A stretch of 64,000 bases of DNA from Mycobacterium sp. Aquia_213. GTDB lineage: Bacteria > Actinomycetota > Actinomycetes > Mycobacteriales > Mycobacteriaceae. The position numbers and the translations under genes are program-made. The DNA lies in contig NZ_CP113116.1 in assembly GCF_026625985.1 (NCBI RefSeq), positions 5,394,001-5,458,000 of the forward strand, given 5' to 3'. Below the pieces are notes generated by a model, which had not been told where the DNA came from, did no database searches, and was given only the letters and a program-made list of their open reading frames with translations. Below are positions 1 through 8,441 of the stretch, piece by piece (within the stretch, counting starts at the first letter, position 1; every line of letters starts with the position of its first letter).

Positions 1-561
1 AACGCGCCGGATCTGGTCGCCCCGCATGGGCAGGCCCTGGGTGCGGCGGCCGCAACCAGCACCCTCGCGCACGCCCTGTCGGGTTCCGGCCGCACCTGGC
101 TACGTGTCCTGGCCAACCAGGTCGACGCCGACGAGGTGACCGCGTCGGCCCGCGCGCTAGCGCATGTCGGGCTGACCTCGGACGCGACCCGGCTGGCGGG
201 ACAGGCCGCGCTGCAAACGCCCGACGGCAGGGTGTCCGGAGCGATGCTGCAACTGGCCCGGGATCTGAAATTGGGTGCGACCCCGGGCGACGTTCCCCGC
301 GGGCTGACCGGCGACGAACCAGAGGGTACGACCCCGTCGACCCCGCATCAGCCAGCGTCGGGATCGCCGCTGTCGCATCGCGAACGCGAAGTCGCCGAAC
401 TCTTGCTACTAGGTATGCCGTACCGCGACATCGGGGCCCAATTGTTCATTTCGGCGAAGACGGTCGAGCATCATGTCGCCCGAATCCGTCGCCGGCTAGG
501 CGCCGGATCGCGCTCGGAGATGTTGTCTATGTTACGTGCCATGCTGGCCCCGGAAGGCTAA
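1..561 (+). CDS. LuxR-type transcriptional regulator, C-terminal part (5' end outside window)
   Basis: The reading frame is open from base 1, so this is the 3' part of a longer gene. The last ~65 residues form a LuxR/FixJ helix-turn-helix: a LSHREREVAELL start, then ISAKTVEHHVARIRRRLG as the recognition helix. The part upstream is Ala-rich and featureless. It lies just upstream of the Fe-S reductase in the same direction. From memory, M. tuberculosis Rv0339c (a large regulator linked to the isoniazid-inducible iniBAC operon and sometimes called IniR) precedes Rv0338c in the same way, so this is probably its orthologue. The DNA-binding domain is clear; the identity rests on context. Confidence 0.75.
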   Translation, partial: NAPDLVAPHGQALGAAAATSTLAHALSGSGRTWLRVLANQVDADEVTASARALAHVGLTSDATRLAGQAALQTPDGRVSGAMLQLARDLKLGATPGDVPRGLTGDEPEGTTPSTPHQPASGSPLSHREREVAELLLLGMPYRDIGAQLFISAKTVEHHVARIRRRLGAGSRSEMLSMLRAMLAPEG

Positions 562-591
562 GTCGCAGGTCAAAGGGTTTCGCGAATCCCA

Positions 592-604
592 GTTAGGGCA
601 ACCT
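592..604. promoter_or_regulatory. Possible degenerate IdeR-like iron box upstream of the Fe-S reductase
   Basis: The core GTTAGGGCAACCT lies about 95 bp before the reductase start. Against the 19-bp IdeR palindrome recalled from the literature it matches the inner half-sites (GTTAGG and AACCT) but not the outer bases. Iron control of a protein with several Fe-S clusters would make sense. The match is partial and could be chance. Confidence 0.2.
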
Positions 605-697
605 TTCTCGCGTCGATACCGGCCCAGATGTCAGTATGAGCTAGCAAAGATCGAACGAATTTTCGCTGAGTGACGAAGCAATGGGGAGATACCTGCC

Positions 698-3600
698 GTG
701 ACCACGCAGACGATCATCAGATTGGTGCTCGGACTGGGCTTGACCGCGGTCGTGGCCCTGTTCGCGCTGAAGCGCGTCTGGTGGCTCTATCGCCTGATCA
801 TGTCGGGCCAGCCGGTGAGCGGGCGCACCAACGACGTCGGCACCCGGATCTGGACTCAAATCGTTGAGGTGTTCGGTCAGCGCAAGCTGCTGAAATGGTC
901 CGTCCCCGGCCTCGCCCACTTCTTCACCATGTGGGGCTTCTTCATCCTCATCACGGTGTACATCGAGGCATACGGCACCCTGTTCCAGCCCAACTTCCAC
1001 ATCCCGATCGTCGGCCGCTGGGATGCGCTGGGTTTCTTGCAGGATTTCATTGCCCTGGCCGTATTGGGCGGCATCATCACCTTCTCGATCATCCGATTGC
1101 GTAGCGAGCCAAAGGAACACGGTCGTTCGTCGCGGTTCTACGGCTCCCACACCGGTGGCGCCTGGCTGATCCTGTTCATGATCTCGATGGTCATCGTCAG
1201 CTTTGCGATTTTCCGCGGAGCTGCGGTCAACACCGGAAACTTCCCGTACGGCTGGGGGGCGTTCTTCTCCCAGGGCATGGGCAAGCTGATGCATCCGCTG
1301 GGCGAAACCGCCAACGAGTGGATCGAAACGTTCGCACTGCTCGCCCACATCGCGGTGGCACTGTTCTTCCTGCTGATCGTGCTGCACTCCAAGCACCTGC
1401 ACATCTTCCTGGCGCCGATCAACGTCACCTTCAAACGCCTGCCCGACGGCCTGGGCCCGCTGCTGCCGATGGAATCGGGTGGCAAGCCGATCAACTTCGA
1501 AGATCCCGGCGAGGACGACGTTTTCGGCCGCGGCAAGATCGAGGACTTCACCTGGAAGGCGAACCTCGACTTCGCCACCTGTACCGAGTGCGGGCGCTGC
1601 CAGTCGCAATGCCCGGCTTGGAATACCGGAAAGCCCTTGTCGCCCAAGCTCGTCATCATGGACCTGCGCGACCACTGGATGGCCAAGGCGCCCTACATCC
1701 TGGGTGAGAAGACCGCCGAGCCGCTCGAGGGCCTGGACCTTGAGACGGAAAAGGAAGAGGGACACCATGTCCCGGAGTCGGGCTTCGGCCGTATTCCCGG
1801 GCACGGACCTGAGCAGGCGGCCCGTCCGCTGGTCGGTACCGCAGAACAGGGCGGTGTGATCGACCCCGACGTGCTGTGGTCGTGCGTGTCCTGCGGCGCC
1901 TGCGTCGAACAGTGTCCGGTGGACATCGAGCACATCGATCACATCATCGATATGCGCCGTTACCAGGTGATGATGGAGTCGGAGTTTCCGTCCGAGCTGT
2001 CGGTGCTGTTCAAGAACCTCGAGACCAAGGGCAACCCGTGGGGCCAGAACTCCGGGGACCGGACCAACTGGATCGACGAGGTCGACTTCGACGTCCCTGT
2101 CTACGGCCAAGACGTCGAGAGCTTCGACGGCTACGAGTACCTGTTCTGGGTGGGATGCGCGGGCGCCTACGACGACAAGGCCAAGAAGACCACCAAAGCC
2201 GTCGCCGAGCTGCTGGCCATCGCCGGGGTGAAGTTCATGGTGCTGGGCACCGGGGAATCCTGCAACGGTGACTCCGCACGCCGGTCCGGCAACGAGTTCC
2301 TGTTCCAGCAGCTGGCCGCCCAGGCCGTCGAGACCCTGGACGGGGTCTTCGAGGGCGTCGAGACCGTCGACCGCAAGATCGTCGTCACCTGCCCGCACTG
2401 CTTCAACACGATCGGCAAGGAATACCGCCAGCTCGGCGCCAACTACAGCGTCCTGCACCACACCCAGCTGCTCAACCGGCTGGTGCGCGACAAGAAGCTG
2501 GTTCCCGTAACGCCGGTCTCGCAAGACATTACGTATCACGACCCGTGTTACCTGGGCCGGCACAACAAGGTGTACGAGGCACCGCGGGAGCTGATCGGCT
2601 TCGCCGGGGCGAACCTCACCGAAATGCCGCGCAACTCCGACCGCAGCTTCTGCTGCGGCGCCGGCGGTGCGCGCATGTGGATGGAAGAGCACATCGGCAA
2701 GCGCATCAACCACGAGCGCGTCGACGAAGCCCTGGCCACCAACGCCGCGACGATCGCGACCGGCTGCCCGTTCTGCCGCGTGATGGTCACCGACGGTGTG
2801 AACGACCGGCAGGAAGAAGCCGGCCGCAGCGGGGTCGAGGTGCTCGACGTCGCCCAGATCCTGCTTGCGTCGCTCGAGTACGACAAGGCGACGCTGCCCG
2901 AGAAGGGCACGGCCGCTAAGGAAGCAGAGGAACGGGCCGCGAAACCCGAGCCCAAGGCCGCTGCACCGGCGGCCCCGGCCGAGGCGCCCGCAGAGGCCGA
3001 GGAACCCGCTGCTGCCGAGGCAGAGCCGACCACCAAGGCCGCCCCGGCGCCCGCGAAGGGGCTGGGCATAGCCGGCGGCGCCAAGAAGCCGGGCGCCAAG
3101 ACGGCCGCCCCGGCCGCCGAGGCCAAGACGGAAGCCGCACCCGCCAAGGGCCTGGGCATCGCCGGCGGCGCCAAGCGACCCGGTGCTGCCAACAAAGCCG
3201 CCGCCCCGGCAGCGGAAGCACCGGCCGCCGAGGCAGCGGAAGCCAAGACGGAAGCCGCGCCCGCCAAGGGCCTGGGCATGGCCGCCGGCGCCAGAAAACC
3301 GGGCGCGAAGAAAGCCGCCCCGGCCGCCGCGGCACCGGCAGCGGAAGCACCCGCGGCCGAGGAAAAGACCGAGGCCGCAGAGGCCAAGGCTCCGGCTGCG
3401 CCCGTCAAGGGCCTGGGCATGGCCGCGGGCGCCAGAAAACCTGGCGCCAAGAAAGCAGCGGCCCCGGCCGCCGCGGCACCGGCAGCAGAAGCCAAGCCGG
3501 AGAGCACAGAGCCCGCCGAGCCCGAGGCACAGGCCGAGGCCGCCGAACCCAAGGCACCGGCCGCACCCGTCAAAGGCCTGGGCATCGCCGCGGGCGCCAA

Positions 3601-3802
3601 GCGCCCCGGTGCTAAGAAAGCGGCGGCCCCGCCGGCCGAGGCGAAAACCGACGCCCCCGCGCCTGCAGAGCAAAAGGCTGAGGCCAAACCCGAGCCGAAG
3701 CCGGCGCCGGCGGAGGAAACCAACGGCGACGCGGCAGCTCCGGCAGCCCCTGTTAAGGGGCTGGGCATCGCACGCGGTGCCCGTCCACCGGGCAAGCGCT
3801 GA
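698..3802 (+). CDS. Membrane-anchored heterodisulfide-reductase-like Fe-S oxidoreductase with repetitive C-terminal tail
   Basis: GTG start (MTTQTIIRL); 1034 residues. The N-terminal ~250 residues contain several hydrophobic helices like a NarI/HdrE-type cytochrome subunit. Two 4Fe-4S motifs follow: CTECGRCQSQCP near residue 294 and CVSCGACVEQCP near 395. A cysteine-rich CCG region follows (HDPCYLG near 614, FCCGAGGARMW near 651), as in HdrB/GlpC-type proteins. The probable role is electron transfer at the membrane; substrates are unknown. From about residue 740 the protein is Ala/Pro/Lys/Glu-rich and carries six copies of a KGLG[I/M]A-x-GA-[K/R]-x-PG unit. It matches M. tuberculosis Rv0338c in type and in being followed by aspC. 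The long open frame on the opposite strand is a GC shadow. Confidence 0.93.
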   Translation: MTTQTIIRLVLGLGLTAVVALFALKRVWWLYRLIMSGQPVSGRTNDVGTRIWTQIVEVFGQRKLLKWSVPGLAHFFTMWGFFILITVYIEAYGTLFQPNFHIPIVGRWDALGFLQDFIALAVLGGIITFSIIRLRSEPKEHGRSSRFYGSHTGGAWLILFMISMVIVSFAIFRGAAVNTGNFPYGWGAFFSQGMGKLMHPLGETANEWIETFALLAHIAVALFFLLIVLHSKHLHIFLAPINVTFKRLPDGLGPLLPMESGGKPINFEDPGEDDVFGRGKIEDFTWKANLDFATCTECGRCQSQCPAWNTGKPLSPKLVIMDLRDHWMAKAPYILGEKTAEPLEGLDLETEKEEGHHVPESGFGRIPGHGPEQAARPLVGTAEQGGVIDPDVLWSCVSCGACVEQCPVDIEHIDHIIDMRRYQVMMESEFPSELSVLFKNLETKGNPWGQNSGDRTNWIDEVDFDVPVYGQDVESFDGYEYLFWVGCAGAYDDKAKKTTKAVAELLAIAGVKFMVLGTGESCNGDSARRSGNEFLFQQLAAQAVETLDGVFEGVETVDRKIVVTCPHCFNTIGKEYRQLGANYSVLHHTQLLNRLVRDKKLVPVTPVSQDITYHDPCYLGRHNKVYEAPRELIGFAGANLTEMPRNSDRSFCCGAGGARMWMEEHIGKRINHERVDEALATNAATIATGCPFCRVMVTDGVNDRQEEAGRSGVEVLDVAQILLASLEYDKATLPEKGTAAKEAEERAAKPEPKAAAPAAPAEAPAEAEEPAAAEAEPTTKAAPAPAKGLGIAGGAKKPGAKTAAPAAEAKTEAAPAKGLGIAGGAKRPGAANKAAAPAAEAPAAEAAEAKTEAAPAKGLGMAAGARKPGAKKAAPAAAAPAAEAPAAEEKTEAAEAKAPAAPVKGLGMAAGARKPGAKKAAAPAAAAPAAEAKPESTEPAEPEAQAEAAEPKAPAAPVKGLGIAAGAKRPGAKKAAAPPAEAKTDAPAPAEQKAEAKPEPKPAPAEETNGDAAAPAAPVKGLGIARGARPPGKR
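3062..3799 (+). repeat. Six degenerate protein repeats in the tail of the Fe-S reductase
   Basis: The coding sequence repeats an AP[A/V]KGLG[I/M]A[G/A/R]GA[K/R]xPGAK unit six times, separated by Ala/Pro/Glu-rich linkers of variable length. The last copy forms the extreme C-terminus. Basic repeat cores alternate with acidic linkers, suggesting a flexible charged tail. Function is not known. Confidence 0.8.
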
Positions 3803-3832
3803 TCACAGATTGGCCTCTATCAGCAAAAATCG

Positions 3833-5122
3833 GTGGACAGCGATGGCACCATGGGTGACGTGACCACTCACCAGGTGCCCGTGCACAGCCCCGGCCACCA
3901 CCGGCAGCGGACCTTCGCGCAGTCGTCCAAGCTTCAGGACGTTCTGTACGAAATCCGCGGCCCGGTGCACCAGCATGCTGCGCGGCTGGAGGCTGAGGGG
4001 CACCGGATTCTCAAGCTCAACATCGGCAACCCGGCGCCTTTCGGCTTCGACGCACCCGACGTGATCATGCGCGACATGATCCAGGCGCTGCCCTACGCGC
4101 AGGGCTACTCGGACTCGCAGGGCATCCTGCCGGCCCGGCGCGCGGTGGTCACCCGCTACGAACTGGTCGACGGCTTCCCGCGCTTCGACGTCGACGACGT
4201 CTTCCTCGGCAACGGGGTATCCGAGCTGATCACGATGACGCTGCAGGCCCTGCTCGACAACGGCGATCAGGTGCTGATTCCCTCCCCCGACTACCCGTTG
4301 TGGACGGCCTCGACGTCCCTGGCGGGCGGGACGCCGGTGCACTACCTGTGCGACGAGACTCAGGGCTGGCAGCCCGACATCGCCGACATGGAGTCGAAGA
4401 TCACCGAGCGCACCAAGGCGGTGGTCGTGATCAACCCGAACAACCCCACCGGCGCCGTATACAGCCGCGCAGTCCTGAGCCAGATCGTCGACCTGGCGCG
4501 CAAACACCAGCTGCTGCTGCTCGCCGACGAGATCTACGACAAGATCCTCTACGACGACGCCAAGCACATCAGCCTGGCCACCCTCGCGCCGGACTTGCTG
4601 TGCCTGACCTTCAATGGCCTGTCGAAGGCCTATCGGGTCGCCGGGTACCGGGCCGGCTGGCTCGCGATCACCGGGCCCAAGGACCACGCCGGCAGCTTCA
4701 TCGAAGGAATCAGCCTGCTGGCCAACATGCGGCTGTGCCCCAACGTCCCGGCCCAGCATGCGATCCAGGTCGCCCTCGGCGGCTACCAGAGCATCGACGA
4801 CCTGGTGCTGCCCGGCGGCCGGCTGCTCGAGCAGCGCGACGTCGCGTGGACGAAGCTCAACCAGATTCCGGGAGTGTCCTGCGTCAAGCCGGAGGGCGCG
4901 CTGTACGCGTTCCCACGACTGGACCCCGAGGTCTACGACATCGCCGACGACGAGCAGCTGGTCCTCGACTTGCTGCTGCAGGAGAAAATCCTGGTCGGCC
5001 AGGGCACCGGGTTCAACTGGCCGGCACCGGATCACCTGCGCATCGTGACCCTGCCCTGGGCGCGTGACCTGTCGGCCGCGATCGAGCGGCTAGGCAACTT
5101 CCTGACCGCCTATCGGCAGTAA
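3833..5122 (+). CDS. aspC: Aspartate/alanine aminotransferase, class I PLP-dependent
   Basis: 429 residues, starting at a GTG 30 bases after the reductase stop. It carries fold-type I aminotransferase landmarks: GNGVSELI (cofactor phosphate region), INPNNPTGAVY, LADEIYDKILYDD (the Asp that holds the PLP pyridine), and FNGLSKAYRVAGYRAGW with the Schiff-base lysine near residue 265. It transfers the amino group between glutamate and an oxo-acid in the cytosol. It closely resembles M. tuberculosis Rv0337c as I remember it, including the non-catalytic start of the protein, which supports this early start. It is probably co-transcribed with the Fe-S reductase. Confidence 0.93.
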   Translation: MDSDGTMGDVTTHQVPVHSPGHHRQRTFAQSSKLQDVLYEIRGPVHQHAARLEAEGHRILKLNIGNPAPFGFDAPDVIMRDMIQALPYAQGYSDSQGILPARRAVVTRYELVDGFPRFDVDDVFLGNGVSELITMTLQALLDNGDQVLIPSPDYPLWTASTSLAGGTPVHYLCDETQGWQPDIADMESKITERTKAVVVINPNNPTGAVYSRAVLSQIVDLARKHQLLLLADEIYDKILYDDAKHISLATLAPDLLCLTFNGLSKAYRVAGYRAGWLAITGPKDHAGSFIEGISLLANMRLCPNVPAQHAIQVALGGYQSIDDLVLPGGRLLEQRDVAWTKLNQIPGVSCVKPEGALYAFPRLDPEVYDIADDEQLVLDLLLQEKILVGQGTGFNWPAPDHLRIVTLPWARDLSAAIERLGNFLTAYRQ

Positions 5123-5144
5123 GCAGGTTCTCTCCGCCTCTACG

Positions 5145-6425
5145 GTGGAGCGCGTGACCCACTCGCACTCGCACAACCTGTCGTCAGCACCGTCCCCGTT
5201 GGGGCCGCTACCCGCCAAGATCGTCGTAGGGCTGCTGGTCGCGATCGGGATAGCCGTGATCGCCGGTGCGGCGTTGTTGTGGCCGAGCCGCCAGCACGTC
5301 GACATCCCGATGCCGTACCAGAGCGCCACCGGCGGGGCGGTGACCACCGAGCGTGCACACGTGCTGTCCAGCGTGCTGGGCGACTGCGGCAGCCCGTCGG
5401 CCAGCCAGGTGCTCACCACGGCTCCGCGGCCGGGGACGCCGGGCGCGGGACGATGCGTCGAGGCAGTGGTCGCGATCGATTCGGGGCCGAATACCGGCGC
5501 GAAAACGCTGCTGGAGTTCTCCCCGGGGCCCGGACAGCCGCAATTCAAGGCCGACGATCACATCCGGGTCGTCCGGCAGGTCGACGCCCAGGGCGCCACC
5601 ACGTACGCGTTCTACGACTTCGAGCGCGGGTGGTCGCTGATTGGGCTGGCCCTGGCGTTCGCGTTGGTCATTGTCGCGGTCGCACGCTGGCGCGGGTTGC
5701 TGGCGCTGGTGGGCATTGTGATTGCGTTTCTGGTGCTGGTGGTCTTCTTGCTGCCCGCGCTGCGAGACGGCGCACCCGCGGTTCCCGCGGCCCTGGTGGC
5801 GGCTGCGGCAATCCTGTATGTGGTCATTTACCTCGCGCACGGAGTCAACCTGCGCACCAGCGCCGCCCTGCTGGGCACCTTGTCGGCGTTGCTGTTGGCC
5901 GCCGGATTATCTTGGGGGGCAATCGAACTGGCGCATTTGACCGGGCTGTCGGATGAGCAGAACTCCGCGGTCAGCGCGTATCTGGGCAGTGTGTCGATCA
6001 GCGGCCTGCTGCTCGCCGGCTTCATCATTGGATCGCTGGGTGTGCTCAACGATGTCACCGTGACGCAGGCTTCGACCGTCTTCGAGCTCGCTCACATCGG
6101 CGGCGACACCTCTCGGCGGGCGATTTTCCTGAGCGCCATTCGGGTGGGGCGCGATCACATTGCCAGCACCGTCTACACGCTTGTGCTGGCGTACGCGGGC
6201 AGCTCGCTGCCGCTGCTGTTGCTGTTCAGCGTCGCCAACCGAGCACTGAGCGACGTGCTGATCAGCGAGAGCGTGGCCATCGAACTCGTGCGCTCCGCGG
6301 TCGGCGGAATCGCACTGGCCCTGTCGGTGCCGTTGACGACGGCGATCGCCGCGGTGCTGGCCAAACCGACTGGGGTCAGCCCCGTTCCAGCAGCTCCAGC
6401 AGATAGCCGCCATAGCCGGACTTGA
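5145..6425 (+). CDS. YibE/F-family integral membrane protein
   Basis: 426 residues from a GTG at 5145; a GTG three codons later (5154) is an alternative. A His-rich start (THSHSHN) is followed by one transmembrane helix, a ~110-residue extracytoplasmic segment and six or more hydrophobic helices. The C-terminal half has the GSLGVLNDVTVTQASTVFEL stretch typical of YibE/F-like proteins. Role in the cell is unknown. It follows aspC by 22 bases and may be in the same transcript. Its last 50 bases overlap the 3' end of rmlA, which runs the other way, so the terminal ~16 residues may be poorly conserved. Confidence 0.85.
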   Translation: MERVTHSHSHNLSSAPSPLGPLPAKIVVGLLVAIGIAVIAGAALLWPSRQHVDIPMPYQSATGGAVTTERAHVLSSVLGDCGSPSASQVLTTAPRPGTPGAGRCVEAVVAIDSGPNTGAKTLLEFSPGPGQPQFKADDHIRVVRQVDAQGATTYAFYDFERGWSLIGLALAFALVIVAVARWRGLLALVGIVIAFLVLVVFLLPALRDGAPAVPAALVAAAAILYVVIYLAHGVNLRTSAALLGTLSALLLAAGLSWGAIELAHLTGLSDEQNSAVSAYLGSVSISGLLLAGFIIGSLGVLNDVTVTQASTVFELAHIGGDTSRRAIFLSAIRVGRDHIASTVYTLVLAYAGSSLPLLLLFSVANRALSDVLISESVAIELVRSAVGGIALALSVPLTTAIAAVLAKPTGVSPVPAAPADSRHSRT

Positions 6426-7242
6426 CCATGGTGCGCGAGCGGGTCGCCAGCTCGTCGTCGGTGATCCAGCCCTGCCGCCAGGCGATTTCCTCGGGGACGC
6501 CGACCTTGAGTCCCTGCCGACGTTCCAGCGTGCGGACGAAATCGCTTGCGTCCAGCAGCGAGTCGAAGGTCCCGGTGTCCAGCCACGCCGTGCCGCGGAC
6601 CATCACCTCGACCGCCAGCTGGCCCCGGTTCAGATAAATCCGGTTGACGTCGGTGATCTCGTACTCGCCGCGCGCCGATGGTTGCAGTCCCTTGGCGATT
6701 TCGATCACGTCGTTGTCGTAGAAGTACAGACCCGGCACCGCGTAATTCGACTTGGGTGTCTCGGGCTTCTCCTCCAGCGACAACGCCATGCCGTCGTCGC
6801 TGAATTCGACGACACCATAGGCCGACGGGTTGGCCACCCAATACGCGAAAATTGCTCCGCCGCTGACGGATTGGAACCGGCTCAGGCTGGTACCCAGCCG
6901 TGGGCCGTAGAAGATGTTGTCCCCCAACACCAATGCGGCGCAGTCATTGCCGATGTGCTTGGCGCCGAGGACGAAAGCCTGTGCCAGACCGTCCGGTTTC
7001 TGCTGCTGGACATAACTGAGGTCGATGCCGAATTGCGAGCCGTCACCCAGGAGCCGTTGAAAGCCGTCGGCGTCGTGGGGCGTGGTGATGATCAGAATGT
7101 CGCGAATGCCGGCCATCATCAGCGTGGACAGCGGGTAGTAGATCATCGGCTTGTCGTAGACGGGCAGCAGCTGCTTGCTGATGCCCATCGTGATCGGGTG
7201 CAGGCGGGTACCCGAACCGCCGGCCAAGATGATTCCGCGCAT
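6376..7242 (-). CDS. rmlA: Glucose-1-phosphate thymidylyltransferase
   Basis: 288 residues, ATG start. It catalyses dTTP + glucose-1-phosphate to dTDP-glucose, the first step to dTDP-rhamnose for the arabinogalactan linker of the mycobacterial wall. The N-terminal nucleotide-binding signature GGSGTRLHPIT is at residues 8-18, followed by SKQLLPVYDKPMIYYPL. The sugar-binding EEKP and the TGTFDSL segment near the end are present. Length is normal for the family. It is the RmlA of the Rv0334 type and is followed on the same strand by nothing; the upstream gene on the same strand is a small SnoaL-like protein 17 bases away. Confidence 0.96.
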   Translation of the reverse strand: MRGIILAGGSGTRLHPITMGISKQLLPVYDKPMIYYPLSTLMMAGIRDILIITTPHDADGFQRLLGDGSQFGIDLSYVQQQKPDGLAQAFVLGAKHIGNDCAALVLGDNIFYGPRLGTSLSRFQSVSGGAIFAYWVANPSAYGVVEFSDDGMALSLEEKPETPKSNYAVPGLYFYDNDVIEIAKGLQPSARGEYEITDVNRIYLNRGQLAVEVMVRGTAWLDTGTFDSLLDASDFVRTLERRQGLKVGVPEEIAWRQGWITDDELATRSRTMVKSGYGGYLLELLERG

Positions 7243-7259
7243 GTAGTGACTCCTAAGCC

Positions 7260-7604
7260 CTAGGTGACGAGGTCGGCCTGGGTGAGTTCGGTGGCTGCCA
7301 GCGCCGACGCCAAGTCCTGGTGACGGAACACCGAGGTGACGTGGTCGTGCACGACCCGGAACGCCAGTGCGCCGGCCCCTTGCTGCTCGGCGACCACGAC
7401 GCCGTCGTGCACGTACATCTGGCCGAGCTCCGTGGCCGCCGGGCGCGAGGTGGCCCAGTTGCGCAGCGCCTGGTGGCCCTGGGCGGCGCCGTGCGCGTCA
7501 CCCATCTCGATGTCGTCGCTGGATAAGGCCGCCAAGGTGTCGAGGTCCGCGGTGTTGAGCGCGTCATGCCACGCCAGCACGGTGGCGATCTCCGATGTGG
7601 TCAT
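7260..7604 (-). CDS. SnoaL/NTF2-like small protein (Rv0333 type)
   Basis: 114 residues, start MTTSEIATVL. The pattern fits an NTF2-like cone fold: helix WHDALNTADLDTLAALSSDDIEMGDAHG, then a domain with VHDGVVVAEQ and FRVVHDHV strands. Such proteins bind or isomerise small hydrophobic ligands; no substrate can be named. It lies 17 bases upstream of rmlA and downstream of the isomerase-like gene, all on one strand, matching the Rv0332-Rv0333-rmlA order I remember. The frame remains open further upstream through the next gene, so the start is set by the Met and by homologue length. Confidence 0.75.
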   Translation of the reverse strand: MTTSEIATVLAWHDALNTADLDTLAALSSDDIEMGDAHGAAQGHQALRNWATSRPAATELGQMYVHDGVVVAEQQGAGALAFRVVHDHVTSVFRHQDLASALAATELTQADLVT

Positions 7605-7656
7605 GGTCTGCAAATTACCGTGTGCCACTTCCCAGCACGTCGTTTCCCCGACGTTG

Positions 7657-8412
7657 CTAGAGCGGCGTGTGCTCCAGCCAGTTTTGCCACACGGCGTCGT
7701 CGCCGAATATCTCGATACCGGTGTCGGCGAGCGGAGTTCGCCGCGCCATCGCCAGCAACAGCTCGGTGGCACCGCCCCGTAACGCCGCACTGCCCTTACC
7801 GTGCTCGTGCGACCAGGCGATGCCGGAGCCCGAGACGCTGATCGTCCATTCGCCGGCTTCGCCCAGCCCGGGGTCGGTCGCATGCAGGTGCAGAGTGTGG
7901 CCGTCCGCGAGCGGCAGTGGGTCGCCGTTACTGCCGGCCCGGATCGCGATCCGCTCGAGGAATTCGGTGATTCCATCGGCCGCGACAGCGGGTTCGAGGG
8001 AGAATTCGCGCCCCAGCGCGATGGCCGCGTCGGCGCGATGCACCGACGTTTCGTGCAGCCGGCGCCGGATCCACCAGTTCGCCGGGCGCTCACCGAGAAA
8101 TGTCCACACCGGGGTCTCCACGCCCGTCTGCTCGACGGCGTCGAGCAGACGTTGGGCTCCGCCGTGGAACCAGGAGATCGCGTCGGACGGATCCGGTGGC
8201 GGCTTGCCGCCTTCGACGCTGTGTAAGTCGAGCGGCTGGTCGAGTCGATCCCGCACGATTTGCGCCGCCCAGCGATCGCCGCGACCGACGTGGCGGAACA
8301 GTTGCTTGAGGCTCCAACCCGGGCAGGTCGGCACCGGGTGTGCGTCGTCGACTTCGCGGAAAAGCTCCGAGAAAGCGCGGTTTTCGTCGAGAAAGGCTGC
8401 CGCGTAGTCCAC
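7657..8412 (-). CDS. Maleylpyruvate-isomerase-family, mycothiol-type DinB-fold enzyme (Rv0332 type)
   Basis: 251 residues, start MDYAAAFLDEN. The N-terminal domain has the family pattern PTCPGWSLKQLFRHVGRGDRWAAQIV, in which the HVGRG histidine is a metal ligand, and a later HETSVHRADA motif supplies further metal-binding histidines. These enzymes use mycothiol and a divalent metal. A C-terminal sterol-carrier-like domain follows (LHLHATDPG, ALRGGATELLLAMARR). The physiological substrate is unknown. It is separated by 52 bases from the SnoaL-like gene and lies in the same direction as rmlA. Confidence 0.85.
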   Translation of the reverse strand: MDYAAAFLDENRAFSELFREVDDAHPVPTCPGWSLKQLFRHVGRGDRWAAQIVRDRLDQPLDLHSVEGGKPPPDPSDAISWFHGGAQRLLDAVEQTGVETPVWTFLGERPANWWIRRRLHETSVHRADAAIALGREFSLEPAVAADGITEFLERIAIRAGSNGDPLPLADGHTLHLHATDPGLGEAGEWTISVSGSGIAWSHEHGKGSAALRGGATELLLAMARRTPLADTGIEIFGDDAVWQNWLEHTPL

Positions 8413-8441
8413 GCAATCAGGCTACTCGCCAAGGGTGCGAT

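Noticed and set aside
641..3673. 1010-residue open frame antisense to the Fe-S reductase
   Set aside because: It mirrors a clearly coding gene, is Arg/Gly-rich without motifs, and long antisense frames are expected in GC-rich DNA.
2548..3795. 415-residue antisense Ala/Gly/Ser frame
   Set aside because: It is the complement of the repetitive Ala/Pro tail of the Fe-S reductase; its repeats are a by-product.
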